39,943 bases of DNA from the NCBI GenBank assembly GCA_902613185.1, contig CACMGP010000004.1, forward strand, positions 1 through 39,943, written 5' to 3'. This document shows positions 8,018-16,637 of the stretch, one piece after another. A program made the translations under genes and the position numbers. Numbering within the stretch: the first letter of the stretch is position 1; every line of letters starts with the position of its first letter. The stretch comes from an uncultured Alphaproteobacteria bacterium. GTDB taxonomy: Bacteria > Pseudomonadota > Alphaproteobacteria > HIMB59. The notes beneath the pieces are model-generated. The model ran no database searches. It saw only the letters and a list, made by a program, of their open reading frames with translations, and was not told the origin of the DNA.

Positions 8018-9160
8018 TTAAGGATTTAAATTTTCAATATAATTTAAGCGACCCAAGATTTCATCTCTGTCCATATAATAACCTTGAAGGTGCCTTTCTC
8101 CAGAATTGGCATCATATTCTTTTCTGCCATGCAACACTCTTCTATTATTAAAACTAAAAATATCTCCGGCTTGCATACGAAAGTTAATTTCAAACCTCTG
8201 GTCATGAAGTAAGCTTAAAAGCTTTCTGTATGCTGAGTAAAAATGATCCATTTGATCAGGATGGCAGTCCATAACTCCCATGTAAGCAACGCTGAACCTA
8301 ATATCATTATAATCATTATTGTGATCGAGAGTTATTATAGGTTTATGCATTACTCTAATTGTATTAGTTGTGTAGTCTCTATTTACAAATTTTACAGACG
8401 TATTAAGGAGTACGTCATAATCATTTGGGTGATTATTTTTTAAATAATCAATTACCTTAAAACCATCTACAGCAACTGACTCACCCCCAGTAGCATTATT
8501 TATTAAGCAGTGAAGAAACTGATATCCTGGAGCTATCTCATAATATGGTAAATCAATATGATTTCTTAGACCTGCAGCAGTATAAGCTGAATTATTAGGG
8601 TTAGGTATATCAATGACCTCGAATGGTGTTTTAAAAAAAGTTTCTCGAGTGTGACTTATATTTTTCAGGATATCAAAACCAGAATTTAGATCTGTTGGAG
8701 CATTTTTAACAATTGAAATACCAAAAAAATGTAGTTGCTGTAACCACTTTTTTAAACCATCATCACTACTAATTATTTCGCTGTAATCTATTTGAATATC
8801 AGTAAATGTATCTTGCATGGATTTATCCCAAATCCTATATGGTGAAACGTACTCTCGACTGTGTTTTAAAGAATAACAATTATGTCTCAACCAATCTCTC
8901 TCATAAACACTTTTATGTCCTCCCTCACTCCATTCAATCTCAAGATTACCTTCACTATTTAGAGAGTAATTTTTAGGGTGAATATCTTCAGATACATCAA
9001 GCAAATTAAAAGTTCGTTCACGAGCTGTTGGATGCACTTCAGAAGGACAATTATCTCTCAACCATAAGAAATTATATTTACTTTTAAAACCATCACTCCA
9101 ATCGACCAAAATAGACTTGTTATTTTTATCGATTGTTTTAATTGAAAGATTTTCGCTCAT
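8018..9160 (-). CDS. Gamma-butyrobetaine dioxygenase (TauD/GBBH family)
   Basis: Fe(II)/2-oxoglutarate dioxygenase that most likely hydroxylates gamma-butyrobetaine to L-carnitine. Its 380 aa match the family. Residues 10-95 form the GBBH-like N-terminal domain (DGFKSKYNFLWLRDNC), followed by the TauD catalytic fold. The iron facial triad is H201-x-D203 (RNHIDLPYY) and H344 (RRVLHGRKEY), and R356 is placed to bind 2-oxoglutarate. The gene follows the carnitine dehydrogenase gene after one base, which favours a carnitine role over trimethyllysine hydroxylation. Together the two enzymes turn gamma-butyrobetaine into 3-dehydrocarnitine. The later steps (beta-keto acid cleavage enzyme, betainyl-CoA thioesterase) are not in the window. 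Confidence 0.85.
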   Translation of the reverse strand: MSENLSIKTIDKNNKSILVDWSDGFKSKYNFLWLRDNCPSEVHPTARERTFNLLDVSEDIHPKNYSLNSEGNLEIEWSEGGHKSVYERDWLRHNCYSLKHSREYVSPYRIWDKSMQDTFTDIQIDYSEIISSDDGLKKWLQQLHFFGISIVKNAPTDLNSGFDILKNISHTRETFFKTPFEVIDIPNPNNSAYTAAGLRNHIDLPYYEIAPGYQFLHCLINNATGGESVAVDGFKVIDYLKNNHPNDYDVLLNTSVKFVNRDYTTNTIRVMHKPIITLDHNNDYNDIRFSVAYMGVMDCHPDQMDHFYSAYRKLLSLLHDQRFEINFRMQAGDIFSFNNRRVLHGRKEYDANSGERHLQGYYMDRDEILGRLNYIENLNP

Positions 9161-9161
9161 A

Positions 9162-10133
9162 TTAAAATTTATTAAATGTTTTATTCCAATTAGGAAAATT
9201 ATTTCTTTGATATTTATTCAAAGTTTTCATGATTTCAATCAAAAAAATATCTCTTTGCACCTCTAGATCTTTAATAGTGTATTTTCCTGCCTGTTTTTTT
9301 GTGCCTGAAATCATTAATTTTTTTAGTTTTGCATCAAGTTTTGGCGCCTTTAATTTAGTCCAAGGTAATTTAAGAGCAGGTCCAAACTGCTCTAACATGT
9401 GTTTCATACCAGTTTGCCCTCCAGCAAGATGAAAAGTTAGGCAAACACCCATAAAAGACCATCGTAATCCAGGTCCATAAACAATCGCATCGTCAACATC
9501 TTTAGTCGAAGCAATGCCATCTTTAATTATGTGAAGTGCCTCTCTCCAAAGAGCCTCCTGTAAACGATCAGATATATAGCCCTCAATTTCTTTTTCTACA
9601 ATCAAAGGCTTCATTCCTATTTCCTCGTAAAACTTCTTAGCTCTGGTAATTGTGTTTTTCTTTGTTTGCTTTCCTGATACCAACTCGACAAGAGGTAATA
9701 AATATACAGGGTTAAATGGATGTCCTATACAAACTCTTTCTGGATAATTACATAAAGATTGAATTCTTGTGGGCAAAAGTCCTGATGAACTAGACGCAAT
9801 GATTATATTTTTTGGCAATAATTTATCTATATCTTTGAGAAGTTTCTTCTTTAACTTTTCATTCTCTGGAGCATTTTCTTGGACAAAGGTGGTTGAATGA
9901 AGAGACTCTCTGAGATCAGAATAAATTTTCAAATTACTAAGTTTTGCATTTTTATTTAAACCTAATCTTTGAAGGCTCTTAAAAGCTGTTTTGGTATTTA
10001 ATAATAGTTGCTTTCTTGCCTTAACACTTGGGTCATAAGCGTTAACTATTAGACCACATGCTAGCATTCTAGCAGCCCATCCAGCTCCAATGACGCCAGC
10101 ACCGACTATTGTGACAATCTTTTTTTTAATCAA
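9162..10133 (-). CDS. lcdH: L-carnitine dehydrogenase, 3-hydroxyacyl-CoA dehydrogenase superfamily
   Basis: NAD-dependent oxidation of L-carnitine to 3-dehydrocarnitine is the likely reaction. The 323-aa protein has an N-terminal Rossmann fold (VGAGVIGAGWAARM, with GAGVIG at 11-16) and the C-terminal helical domain with the family signatures IGHPFNPVYLLPLVE near 138 and GPGLRWSFMG near 220. The length equals the single-domain carnitine dehydrogenases. Longer relatives carry a fused thioesterase that is absent here. The start is TTG at 10133: an in-frame stop lies two codons upstream and no ATG precedes the Rossmann motif. One base separates it from the dioxygenase gene. Other 3-hydroxy acids remain possible substrates. 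Confidence 0.8.
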   Translation of the reverse strand: MIKKKIVTIVGAGVIGAGWAARMLACGLIVNAYDPSVKARKQLLLNTKTAFKSLQRLGLNKNAKLSNLKIYSDLRESLHSTTFVQENAPENEKLKKKLLKDIDKLLPKNIIIASSSSGLLPTRIQSLCNYPERVCIGHPFNPVYLLPLVELVSGKQTKKNTITRAKKFYEEIGMKPLIVEKEIEGYISDRLQEALWREALHIIKDGIASTKDVDDAIVYGPGLRWSFMGVCLTFHLAGGQTGMKHMLEQFGPALKLPWTKLKAPKLDAKLKKLMISGTKKQAGKYTIKDLEVQRDIFLIEIMKTLNKYQRNNFPNWNKTFNKF

Positions 10134-10184
10134 CTTTTAAAAATATATTAACTCATAAATATTAAATTATGATATTTTTTTTGT

Positions 10185-10607
10185 ATGATTATATACATTT
10201 GTAAGTTTCTTCATCTTATATCTCTGTTTATTGCTGGAGGAGGAGGTATTGGTAGTGCTGTTATACAATCTATATATAAAAAAGAAGGTAAAGTGCCTGA
10301 GCCTCATTTGGCCAAAGGTTTTAAGGTTTTAGCATTTTTATCTTTATTAGCTATCATCACAATGTGGGTTACTGGAATTATTTTGCTACTTGCAATATAC
10401 GGCTCATTTGATTTAGGTTGGACTTTTCATATGAAATTATTTGGAGCTAGCTTAATTCTAATAACAGCCATATTTTTAAATATGCATTTATATGTATCAG
10501 CTAAAAAAAACCTATCCCCCAATCAAAAATATATTAAAAATTCTGGGTCTTTATCTAGATTGGGCCTGATTCTTGCCATAGCTGGTGCAATAGGATCTTT
10601 TGTCTGA
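10185..10607 (+). CDS. Small four-helix inner-membrane protein
   Basis: 140 aa with four predicted membrane helices, at about 3-27, 45-70, 80-103 and 119-139. The first helix contains YICKFLHLISLFIAGGGGIG. The His in FLHLIS and the overall plan recall CopD/DUF2269/HemJ-type small membrane proteins, some of which bind heme or copper, but I cannot assign it to one of them. The start ATG at 10185 lies 51 bases from the divergent carnitine dehydrogenase start. The desaturase gene follows 41 bases after its stop, on the same strand, so it may share a transcript with it. Confidence 0.75.
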   Translation: MIIYICKFLHLISLFIAGGGGIGSAVIQSIYKKEGKVPEPHLAKGFKVLAFLSLLAIITMWVTGIILLLAIYGSFDLGWTFHMKLFGASLILITAIFLNMHLYVSAKKNLSPNQKYIKNSGSLSRLGLILAIAGAIGSFV

Positions 10608-10648
10608 CCTTGTTTATTTTTTTTTTAGTTTATGGTATTTTTTTGTAA

Positions 10649-11641
10649 ATGAAGGTTGACTTAGACAAATGGCATCATTGTGACGTTGATAAAGAAGAAT
10701 TTGTAAAGCTTCTTAAGAAGTCGGATTATCAAGGTTTTAAACACATGTTTATTTTCTTTGGGTCTTTAACTGTATTCGGTGTTTTAGCTTATATGACATG
10801 GGGTACTTGGTGGTCTTTATTATTTTTTTTAATTTATGGAAATATATGGAATTGCGCAGATCCTATTTGGCACGAAACTGGACATAAAACAGCTTTTAAA
10901 ACGAACTATTGGAATAACTTTTTTTATCAAATTGGTAGTTATATGAATGGTTTTGAACCAGTAAGATGGAGATGGTCACATTTTCGTCATCATGGTTATA
11001 CTTACTTTGATGATCCTCTTGATTTTGAAATAGCAATTAGAAGGCCTACTGATGTTTTTTACTTTTTCAGTTTATTCATACCTTTCTTTGACATAATTAA
11101 TTTTAAAAAAACAACTCAATACGAGACTATTCTTCATGCTTTAGGCAAAAAAACAGAAGTAATGAAACAAGTAATTCCTGAAAGAGAACATCAAAAATGT
11201 ATCAACTCTTCAAGATTACATGTTGGTATTTGGATCTTATTAATTTTTATGTCAATTGCTTTTCAGTCTTGGTTGCCGGTTTTATATTTTTTACTTCCAA
11301 ACTTTTATGGGATAACACTCAAAAGACTTTTTGGATTAACTCAACATACTGGGCTTAAAGATAATATCAAAGATCATAGATATAGTACTAGGACAATGCA
11401 TTTAAACCCGATCTTCAGTTTTTTATATTGGCAGATGGAATATCATATTGAACATCATATGTTCCCTACTGTGCCATCGCATAATTTGCCTAAACTGCAC
11501 CAATTAGTTAAAGATCAGATGCCTCCTGCAAAAAAAGGTTTATGGGGAGCATACTCTGAAATCATCCCTACTATTTTAAAACAAGCAAAAAACCCTTCAT
11601 ATGAATTACAAGTAGCCGTTCCATCAAATAACAATGGCTAA
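10649..11641 (+). CDS. Membrane fatty acid desaturase-family di-iron protein
   Basis: Integral membrane di-iron oxygenase or desaturase, 330 aa. All histidine boxes are present: H75-ETG-H79, H111-FR-HH115, a lone H233 in TQHTGL, and H266-IE-HH270 followed by MFP. Hydrophobic segments lie near 33-65 and 192-222. The family introduces double bonds or hydroxyl groups into acyl chains, but some members act on other substrates. The last 8 bases overlap the next gene, which encodes a PanB-like protein, so the two are translationally coupled and probably work in one pathway. That context argues against routine membrane-lipid desaturation. The substrate is unknown. Confidence 0.85.
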   Translation: MKVDLDKWHHCDVDKEEFVKLLKKSDYQGFKHMFIFFGSLTVFGVLAYMTWGTWWSLLFFLIYGNIWNCADPIWHETGHKTAFKTNYWNNFFYQIGSYMNGFEPVRWRWSHFRHHGYTYFDDPLDFEIAIRRPTDVFYFFSLFIPFFDIINFKKTTQYETILHALGKKTEVMKQVIPEREHQKCINSSRLHVGIWILLIFMSIAFQSWLPVLYFLLPNFYGITLKRLFGLTQHTGLKDNIKDHRYSTRTMHLNPIFSFLYWQMEYHIEHHMFPTVPSHNLPKLHQLVKDQMPPAKKGLWGAYSEIIPTILKQAKNPSYELQVAVPSNNNG

Positions 11642-12419
11642 AAGAACTACCGTTTTTGATTTATGGAGTCAAAAAGGGAAAAAGAAGTGGCCTCAAACTC
11701 ATATAGATACAGCAAAAGAGGCAGAAGCTGCCTATAAAGCAGGAATTGAAATCATTTCCTGTGAACCCGATCATCATTTCAAGGATGTAAGAAAAGTTGC
11801 TCCAACAGCATTTTTATCTGTTGGTCTTAAACATGGGTTGGTGAGTTCTCCTCAAGAGGCAATAAAAAAAGGTTTTGAAATAATGGAAATGGGAGCAGAT
11901 GCTATTTATTGTTCACACTCAATTAACTTTATTGAAGCTATGGCAAAAGAGGGAATACCTGTAACTGCACACGTTGGATTAGTCCCAAATATTGCAACAT
12001 GGACTAATTACAGAGCTGTAGGAAAAACATCAAACGAAGCTTTTAAAGTGTATCAAAAAGTAAAAGATCTCGAAAATGCTGGAGCGGCTTGCGTAGAAGT
12101 TGAGGTGGTACCAGTTGAGCTTGCAGAATTTATAACAAAGAATACTAAAATGATAACTATGGGTATGGGTTGTGGTGATGTGTGTGATACACAATATTTA
12201 TTTTGTAATGATATACTTGGTACAAACGTTGGTCATTATCCTCGACATGCAAAAAAATATGTAGATTTAGAAATTAAAGAGAGAGAATTACAAGAATTAA
12301 GAATAAAAGGTTTTAAGATGTTTGTTGATGAATTTAATAGTGGTGTATACCCTGAAGATAAACATCTTATTAAAATGGAAGAAAAAGAGCTTAATGATTT
12401 TCTAGATAAAGTTAAATAG
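11634..12419 (+). CDS. Divergent PanB-like (ketopantoate hydroxymethyltransferase superfamily) protein
   Basis: 261-aa TIM-barrel protein clearly related to PanB over residues 75-210: IPVTAHVGLVPN at 108-119, LENAGAACVEVEVVPVELA at 146-164, and GMGCGDVCDTQYLFCNDILG at 177-196. The catalytic Glu of PanB matches E157. The magnesium-ligand positions are changed: the KLEGG segment is replaced by IYCSHS at 91-96, and the Asp of the second metal loop aligns with SVGLKH at 62-67. Ketopantoate synthesis is therefore doubtful. Aldol or retro-aldol chemistry on another keto acid is an inference. It overlaps the desaturase gene by 8 bases and, convergently, the glutamine synthetase-like gene by 8 bases. 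Confidence 0.8.
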   Translation: MAKRTTVFDLWSQKGKKKWPQTHIDTAKEAEAAYKAGIEIISCEPDHHFKDVRKVAPTAFLSVGLKHGLVSSPQEAIKKGFEIMEMGADAIYCSHSINFIEAMAKEGIPVTAHVGLVPNIATWTNYRAVGKTSNEAFKVYQKVKDLENAGAACVEVEVVPVELAEFITKNTKMITMGMGCGDVCDTQYLFCNDILGTNVGHYPRHAKKYVDLEIKERELQELRIKGFKMFVDEFNSGVYPEDKHLIKMEEKELNDFLDKVK

Positions 12420-13797
12420 CATCTAAATATAAATCAATATCTAATTCTGATATAGTACTAGCAAATTTATGATATTCCATTTCCTTAATGGCTATAAACG
12501 CCTTATGTAATTCTGGACCTAAAGTTTGTTTTAAAAAAGAGGATTTCTTAGATAGCATAATTGATGAATTCCAGTCAGAAGGAATTTTGTATTTTTGATT
12601 ATTTTTCTTTAAATAAGCATTTCCAGTTGTTTGTTTATCTGGAGAAATTTTATTTTGAATTCCTAATTCAATTGCTGAAATTATAGTTAAGGCTACTAAA
12701 TATGGGTTTGCATCAACTCCTGAGACTCTATGTTCTATCCTTCTATTATTTTTATTACTACTTGGTATTCGAAAAGCTACTGATCTGTTATCTATTCCCC
12801 AATTAGGCTTTGTTGGTGCATAAGACCCTGAAACAAACCTCCTCCAACTATTAGCATTTGGTGCGAATATCAACATACTTTCACCCATAGTTTTTGAAAG
12901 ACCCCCAAGTGCATAATTAAGATTTTTATTTATTTTTTCATTATTTCTTTCGGCAAAAATATTTTTTTCTTTTTGATCATAAAGTGAAATATGAAAATGC
13001 ATTCCAGAACCAGAAATATTTTCCATAGGTTTTGCCATAAAGCATGCAGTGACTCCATGTTTTCTTGCTTGTGCTCTTATAATTCTTTTTAGCCTTAAAA
13101 TATCGTCAGCAGCTTTTAATAACGATTTTTGATGTTTTAATGTTAATTCGTATTGACCGGGTGCGTACTCTGAAATAATGGTTTCAGCTTCTATTTTTGC
13201 AAGTTTTGTAGCTTCATAAATATCATCAATTAAAGGTAACATACCATGGAGATGATCTACTGAATATACATCTGTCTTTTTAATTGATGCTCTTTTTCCA
13301 AGTATAGATTTTGCTGGTTTGAGTTTTCCATACTCATCCAATTCATTTGAAACAAGAAAAAATTCTAGCTCAAATGCTGCATAAAAATTAATTCCTTTTT
13401 TTTTAAAATCTTGAATTTTATTTTCCAAAATATTTCTTGGATCTGTTAACAATTTTTTTCCATCAATATCATACATGTTCATGAATAACTCACCTCTTGG
13501 TGGTTTGCTGTTATGCAATAACTTAAGTGATGATGGTATAGGCCAAGCTTTTATGTCACCATCACCTTGCTCTAAAATTAATCCTGTTTCAGGTGTATCC
13601 TCACCAGTAATATCCATTCCAAGTAAAGAAAGAGGAAATTGCCTACCTGACTTATACAAATTTAATAGCTCATTTCTTCTAATTATTTTTCCACGACCTA
13701 CACCATTACAGTCATGCATGACAATATCGAATGATTTTACTTGTGTATTTCTTTTCAGAAAATTTTGTGCTTCAGATAAATAATTTTTAGTTTTCAT
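12412..13797 (-). CDS. Glutamine synthetase-family ligase, gamma-glutamylpolyamine synthetase (PuuA)-like
   Basis: 461 aa, the length of PuuA-type enzymes, which join glutamate to an amine using ATP. Metal and substrate residues of the GS fold are visible: E143 and E145 in AFELEFFL, E217 in GQYELTLKH, H267 in GSGMHFHISL, and E355 in NRRIEHRVSGVDANPYL. The beta-grasp N-terminal domain includes MHDCNGVGRGK. The adenylylation-loop Tyr region of housekeeping GlnA is absent, which favours gamma-glutamylation of an amine (putrescine, methylamine, ethanolamine) over ammonia. It runs convergent to the PanB-like gene (8-base overlap) and divergent from the GST gene (39 bases). The amine is unknown. 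Confidence 0.85.
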   Translation of the reverse strand: MKTKNYLSEAQNFLKRNTQVKSFDIVMHDCNGVGRGKIIRRNELLNLYKSGRQFPLSLLGMDITGEDTPETGLILEQGDGDIKAWPIPSSLKLLHNSKPPRGELFMNMYDIDGKKLLTDPRNILENKIQDFKKKGINFYAAFELEFFLVSNELDEYGKLKPAKSILGKRASIKKTDVYSVDHLHGMLPLIDDIYEATKLAKIEAETIISEYAPGQYELTLKHQKSLLKAADDILRLKRIIRAQARKHGVTACFMAKPMENISGSGMHFHISLYDQKEKNIFAERNNEKINKNLNYALGGLSKTMGESMLIFAPNANSWRRFVSGSYAPTKPNWGIDNRSVAFRIPSSNKNNRRIEHRVSGVDANPYLVALTIISAIELGIQNKISPDKQTTGNAYLKKNNQKYKIPSDWNSSIMLSKKSSFLKQTLGPELHKAFIAIKEMEYHKFASTISELDIDLYLDAI

Positions 13798-13836
13798 GAC
13801 AAATATTTATAATATAAAAATATTAATATAAACTTT

Positions 13837-14535
13837 ATGTCTAAACTACAGTTAATCTATTTCAATCTTAGAGCTTTGTGTGAGGCTCCAAGAATGATGC
13901 TACATACTGCGGGTATCGAATATTCATATGAAATGGCATGGGATTATTTTAAAAAACCATGGGGTGATGTCAAAAAAGAGGTGATTTTTCATAAATTACC
14001 TTTGCTTGTTATAGATGAGAAAATTGAAATATGGCAAAGCAATACTATCTCAAGATATATAGCTAAGCTTACAAACAATATCCCCAATAATGAGGAAATG
14101 GTGGCTTATGCTGACTCTATATTTGAGTCTGCCCATGATTTATTTTTTCCTTTAAATCCAACAATAAATGTTTGGGTTGGTGAAATGCACTTAAAGAATA
14201 AAAAAAATCTTTTAGATGAAATTTTACCCAAAGCTTTTACAAATTTTGAAAAGTTATTAAGTAAAAATGAAGGTAATTTTTTTTTAGGAGAAAGAGCATT
14301 TTATTGTGACTTTAATGTTTATCATCATGTTTCACTAGCATTGCTATTAGATGATAAAATTTTAGATAACTTTCCAAAGTTAAAAAAATTTATGAGCGAT
14401 TTTGAAAAGATACAAGGTATTTTAGATTATCTGGAGTCAAGACCCAAACTTATTGGAATTGGTACTTGGCCAAAAGTAGTAATTGATGGTATAGAATACA
14501 CATCTGGCACTAATCCCGATTACAAATATCAATAA
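13837..14535 (+). CDS. Glutathione S-transferase family protein
   Basis: 232-aa cytosolic GST. The N-terminal thioredoxin-like domain (1-78) has Tyr8 (LIYFNLRALCEAPRM) at the place of the catalytic Tyr of sigma/mu-class enzymes, a cis-proline motif KLPLLVID at 52-59, and the glutathione-binding WQSNTISRYIA near 68. The C-terminal all-helical domain follows and ends with an unusual tail, GTWPKVVIDG. It may conjugate or isomerise an electrophile, but the substrate is unknown. It is divergent from the glutamine synthetase-like gene. The 39-base gap contains TATAATAT-like sequence that could serve as a promoter in either direction. Confidence 0.85.
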   Translation: MSKLQLIYFNLRALCEAPRMMLHTAGIEYSYEMAWDYFKKPWGDVKKEVIFHKLPLLVIDEKIEIWQSNTISRYIAKLTNNIPNNEEMVAYADSIFESAHDLFFPLNPTINVWVGEMHLKNKKNLLDEILPKAFTNFEKLLSKNEGNFFLGERAFYCDFNVYHHVSLALLLDDKILDNFPKLKKFMSDFEKIQGILDYLESRPKLIGIGTWPKVVIDGIEYTSGTNPDYKYQ

Positions 14536-14556
14536 AAGTGTTATGCTAAGTTTTAT

Positions 14557-14630
14557 GGCCCGCTGGCAGATTGGTTATGCAGAGGACTGCAAATCCTTGT
14601 AGCTCGGTTCGATTCCGGGGTGGGCCTCCA
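14557..14630 (+). tRNA. tRNA-Cys (GCA)
   Basis: A 74-base cloverleaf with an encoded CCA end. The acceptor is GGCCCGC with GTGGGCC (one G-U pair), the anticodon loop CTGCAAA carries GCA, the T arm is CTCGG/CCGGG around TTCGATT, and the discriminator is T, as expected for tRNA-Cys. It lies 21 bases after the GST stop. Confidence 0.97.
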
Positions 14631-14707
14631 CTTTCAACGATAATTCAAAACCAATCATTACTATAATAGCATTTTTTTGATCAGCGTGCGATGGAATAGA
14701 GATAAAT

Positions 14708-15571
14708 TCAAAGCGAACAAATTTCTAAAAGTTTGAAATCATTCCTATTGAAAAAAGAAATATTTGGCAGATTTGGAAAATTATTACCTTCATTGGGAAT
14801 AAAACTATTAAGAGTATTATATGTATTAATAAATTTTGTTGGATACTTGGGTAAATTAGTAGAAACAGATCTAAATATTTCATCGTATAATTTTTTTAGA
14901 ACAGAAAACTCATCTATAATTTTTAAATTAATTTGTGAATAAGGTATTGCATAAGTGAAGCGATCAACTATTGGAAAAGACCATTGGTTTCCTTTCACAT
15001 TGTACTCATGGGGAAGTACAGTTGCTAGCTTTGGAAAATTGCATCTTATAGTTAATTTTTGATTTGTAGGCAAAATGTATTCAATACAAACAAAAGCTAG
15101 ATTGCTATCAAACCCAGGCGTTAAATATTTTAAATAATTAAAATTACCTTTGTTACCTTTTTCATATAATTGATAAAGGGAATTTCTTAGCTGAGAGGCA
15201 GGAGGAATATTAGAATCATTAAAATTAAATAACTCAACTAGATATTTATCTGAAAAAATTTCTTCATGATTAAGCTCATCTAAAAATTCATCATAAATGA
15301 TTTCTCTCTCCCTATTAGATAAATTCTCATTCTTATTATATAATTTTATATTTAAATCTTGATATTCTTTTGACCTTAGTGCTATGTGCTCATCCCAATT
15401 TTCAAGATAATAAAAATAAACATAAGCTTTACAAGTTATTGGAATAAAACGAAAGTTTCTAAAATCAGAATAATTCTTTTCAATATCATTGGAGTAATGT
15501 TCAACTAATAATTCATCAGTATACTTTTCTGGAGTATGCCATCGATAAACTTTATCTTTTTTAGAAAACAT
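14708..15571 (-). CDS. Protein of unknown function, last gene of a four-gene cluster
   Basis: 287 aa, no signal peptide and no membrane helix. I do not recognise it. It is rich in Asn, Tyr and Phe. The N-terminal part has a hydrophobic stretch, FIPITCKAYVYFYYLENW, near residues 42-59, followed by a charged helical region (80-115, RSKEYQDLNIKLYNKN) and a beta-rich second half. It starts five bases after the stop of the preceding gene, so it is probably the fourth cistron of the set read from 17106 down to 14708. Its 3' end faces tRNA-Cys. No catalytic motif stands out. Confidence 0.7.
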   Translation of the reverse strand: MFSKKDKVYRWHTPEKYTDELLVEHYSNDIEKNYSDFRNFRFIPITCKAYVYFYYLENWDEHIALRSKEYQDLNIKLYNKNENLSNREREIIYDEFLDELNHEEIFSDKYLVELFNFNDSNIPPASQLRNSLYQLYEKGNKGNFNYLKYLTPGFDSNLAFVCIEYILPTNQKLTIRCNFPKLATVLPHEYNVKGNQWSFPIVDRFTYAIPYSQINLKIIDEFSVLKKLYDEIFRSVSTNLPKYPTKFINTYNTLNSFIPNEGNNFPNLPNISFFNRNDFKLLEICSL

Positions 15572-15576
15572 CTTAT

Positions 15577-16215
15577 TTAATTAATATTAACATAATTAAA
15601 ATTATAGAATTTTTTGTATTCAGTAACAAAATTACTATCACTATTTACAAAACAAATAAATTGAAGCTTTTTATTAATATGAATTTGTTCGTTTAATAAT
15701 TTACAAGCACTAGTTAGAGTTAAATTATCAAAAATATAAAGAAAGTTTTCAGATATTAATGGAATATATATTTCATTTTTGTCTTTCATAATAGACAAAG
15801 AAAATAGTAGACAAATAAAATTTAAATCTCCGCCAGGGAATAAGTAAAAATTTTTTAAATTAGAACGACCACTATATTTATTATTAAGATACTCTTGGTG
15901 TTTAGGAATAAGTGAGTTAAAAAGCCTTCTAAAAGTAAGATTATTATCTACATCAATTATATTTTTATAATTTGTAATTATATCTTTGAACTTCTCATTA
16001 TATATCAGAGAACTACAATAATTTATTTTATTATTTCTATATTTCTTACTCACTAATTGAATAAGATTATTTTTAACAACATCAGCCTTTGAATAATCTT
16101 TATAGATTATAACATTAACACCTCTTTGAATGTTTTTATCTAAAGTAATATTTTGATTAATTTTTAAGTCAGAATATTCAATATAATTATAATTACCTTC
16201 AACTAAATATTTCAA
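15577..16215 (-). CDS. Protein of unknown function, third gene of a four-gene cluster
   Basis: 212 aa, apparently cytoplasmic, strongly enriched in Asn, Lys and Ile. I do not recognise it. A GNYNYIEYSDLKIN start is followed by alternating helix and strand prediction. FYLFPGGDLNFICLLFSLSIM at about 124-144 (with PGGD) is the most motif-like part, and the C-terminus ends in NFNYVNIN. Its ATG overlaps the stop of the secreted protein gene by four bases (ATGA), which indicates coupled translation. PGGD plus a hydrophobic strand could belong to an alpha/beta fold, but that is only an impression. Confidence 0.68.
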   Translation of the reverse strand: MKYLVEGNYNYIEYSDLKINQNITLDKNIQRGVNVIIYKDYSKADVVKNNLIQLVSKKYRNNKINYCSSLIYNEKFKDIITNYKNIIDVDNNLTFRRLFNSLIPKHQEYLNNKYSGRSNLKNFYLFPGGDLNFICLLFSLSIMKDKNEIYIPLISENFLYIFDNLTLTSACKLLNEQIHINKKLQFICFVNSDSNFVTEYKKFYNFNYVNIN

Positions 16216-16637
16216 AACAACTTATCTTTTTTCTTGGAACATTGGTAAATACCTATGGCTGCTAATCCTTTTTTGGTTTCAGATCCATCAACCCAAGAGA
16301 GATCCTGAGTGGCAAAAATAGACATGTAAGTTTTACCATTAATTCTATTTATTTTTATCAATCTATTGAAATAGCCTAACGATTGATCAAAAGCACTAAT
16401 TACATCATCATTCTTAGAAGTTATCTCATAGTTTAAATCATTTACCTTTATATAATCTTTAAGTAAGAATGTTTGAATATCTAATGGAGGGAATAAAGCA
16501 TTACAAAGAGAGCCTATACCTTTAACTGTAATATATTCACATTCACATGATAACTTCGCAGCAAATGAACTAGATGAGTATAAAATAGGAAATGAAATAA
16601 TTAAAATTATTAAAGATCTATTAAAAAAATTAACCAT
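16212..16637 (-). CDS. Small exported cysteine-containing protein of unknown function
   Basis: 141 aa with a Sec signal peptide (basic NFFNR, then LIILIISFPILY, cleavage likely after SSSSFA near residue 26). The mature domain has Cys31, Cys33 and Cys45 near its N-terminus and a Cys about ten residues from the C-terminus (GIYQC), which could make two disulfides in the periplasm. No lipobox is seen. SWVDGSETKKGLAAIGIYQC near the end suggests a small beta-domain. It overlaps the upstream NTF2-like gene by 8 bases and the downstream gene by 4. The family is not recognised. Confidence 0.7.
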   Translation of the reverse strand: MVNFFNRSLIILIISFPILYSSSSFAAKLSCECEYITVKGIGSLCNALFPPLDIQTFLLKDYIKVNDLNYEITSKNDDVISAFDQSLGYFNRLIKINRINGKTYMSIFATQDLSWVDGSETKKGLAAIGIYQCSKKKDKLF

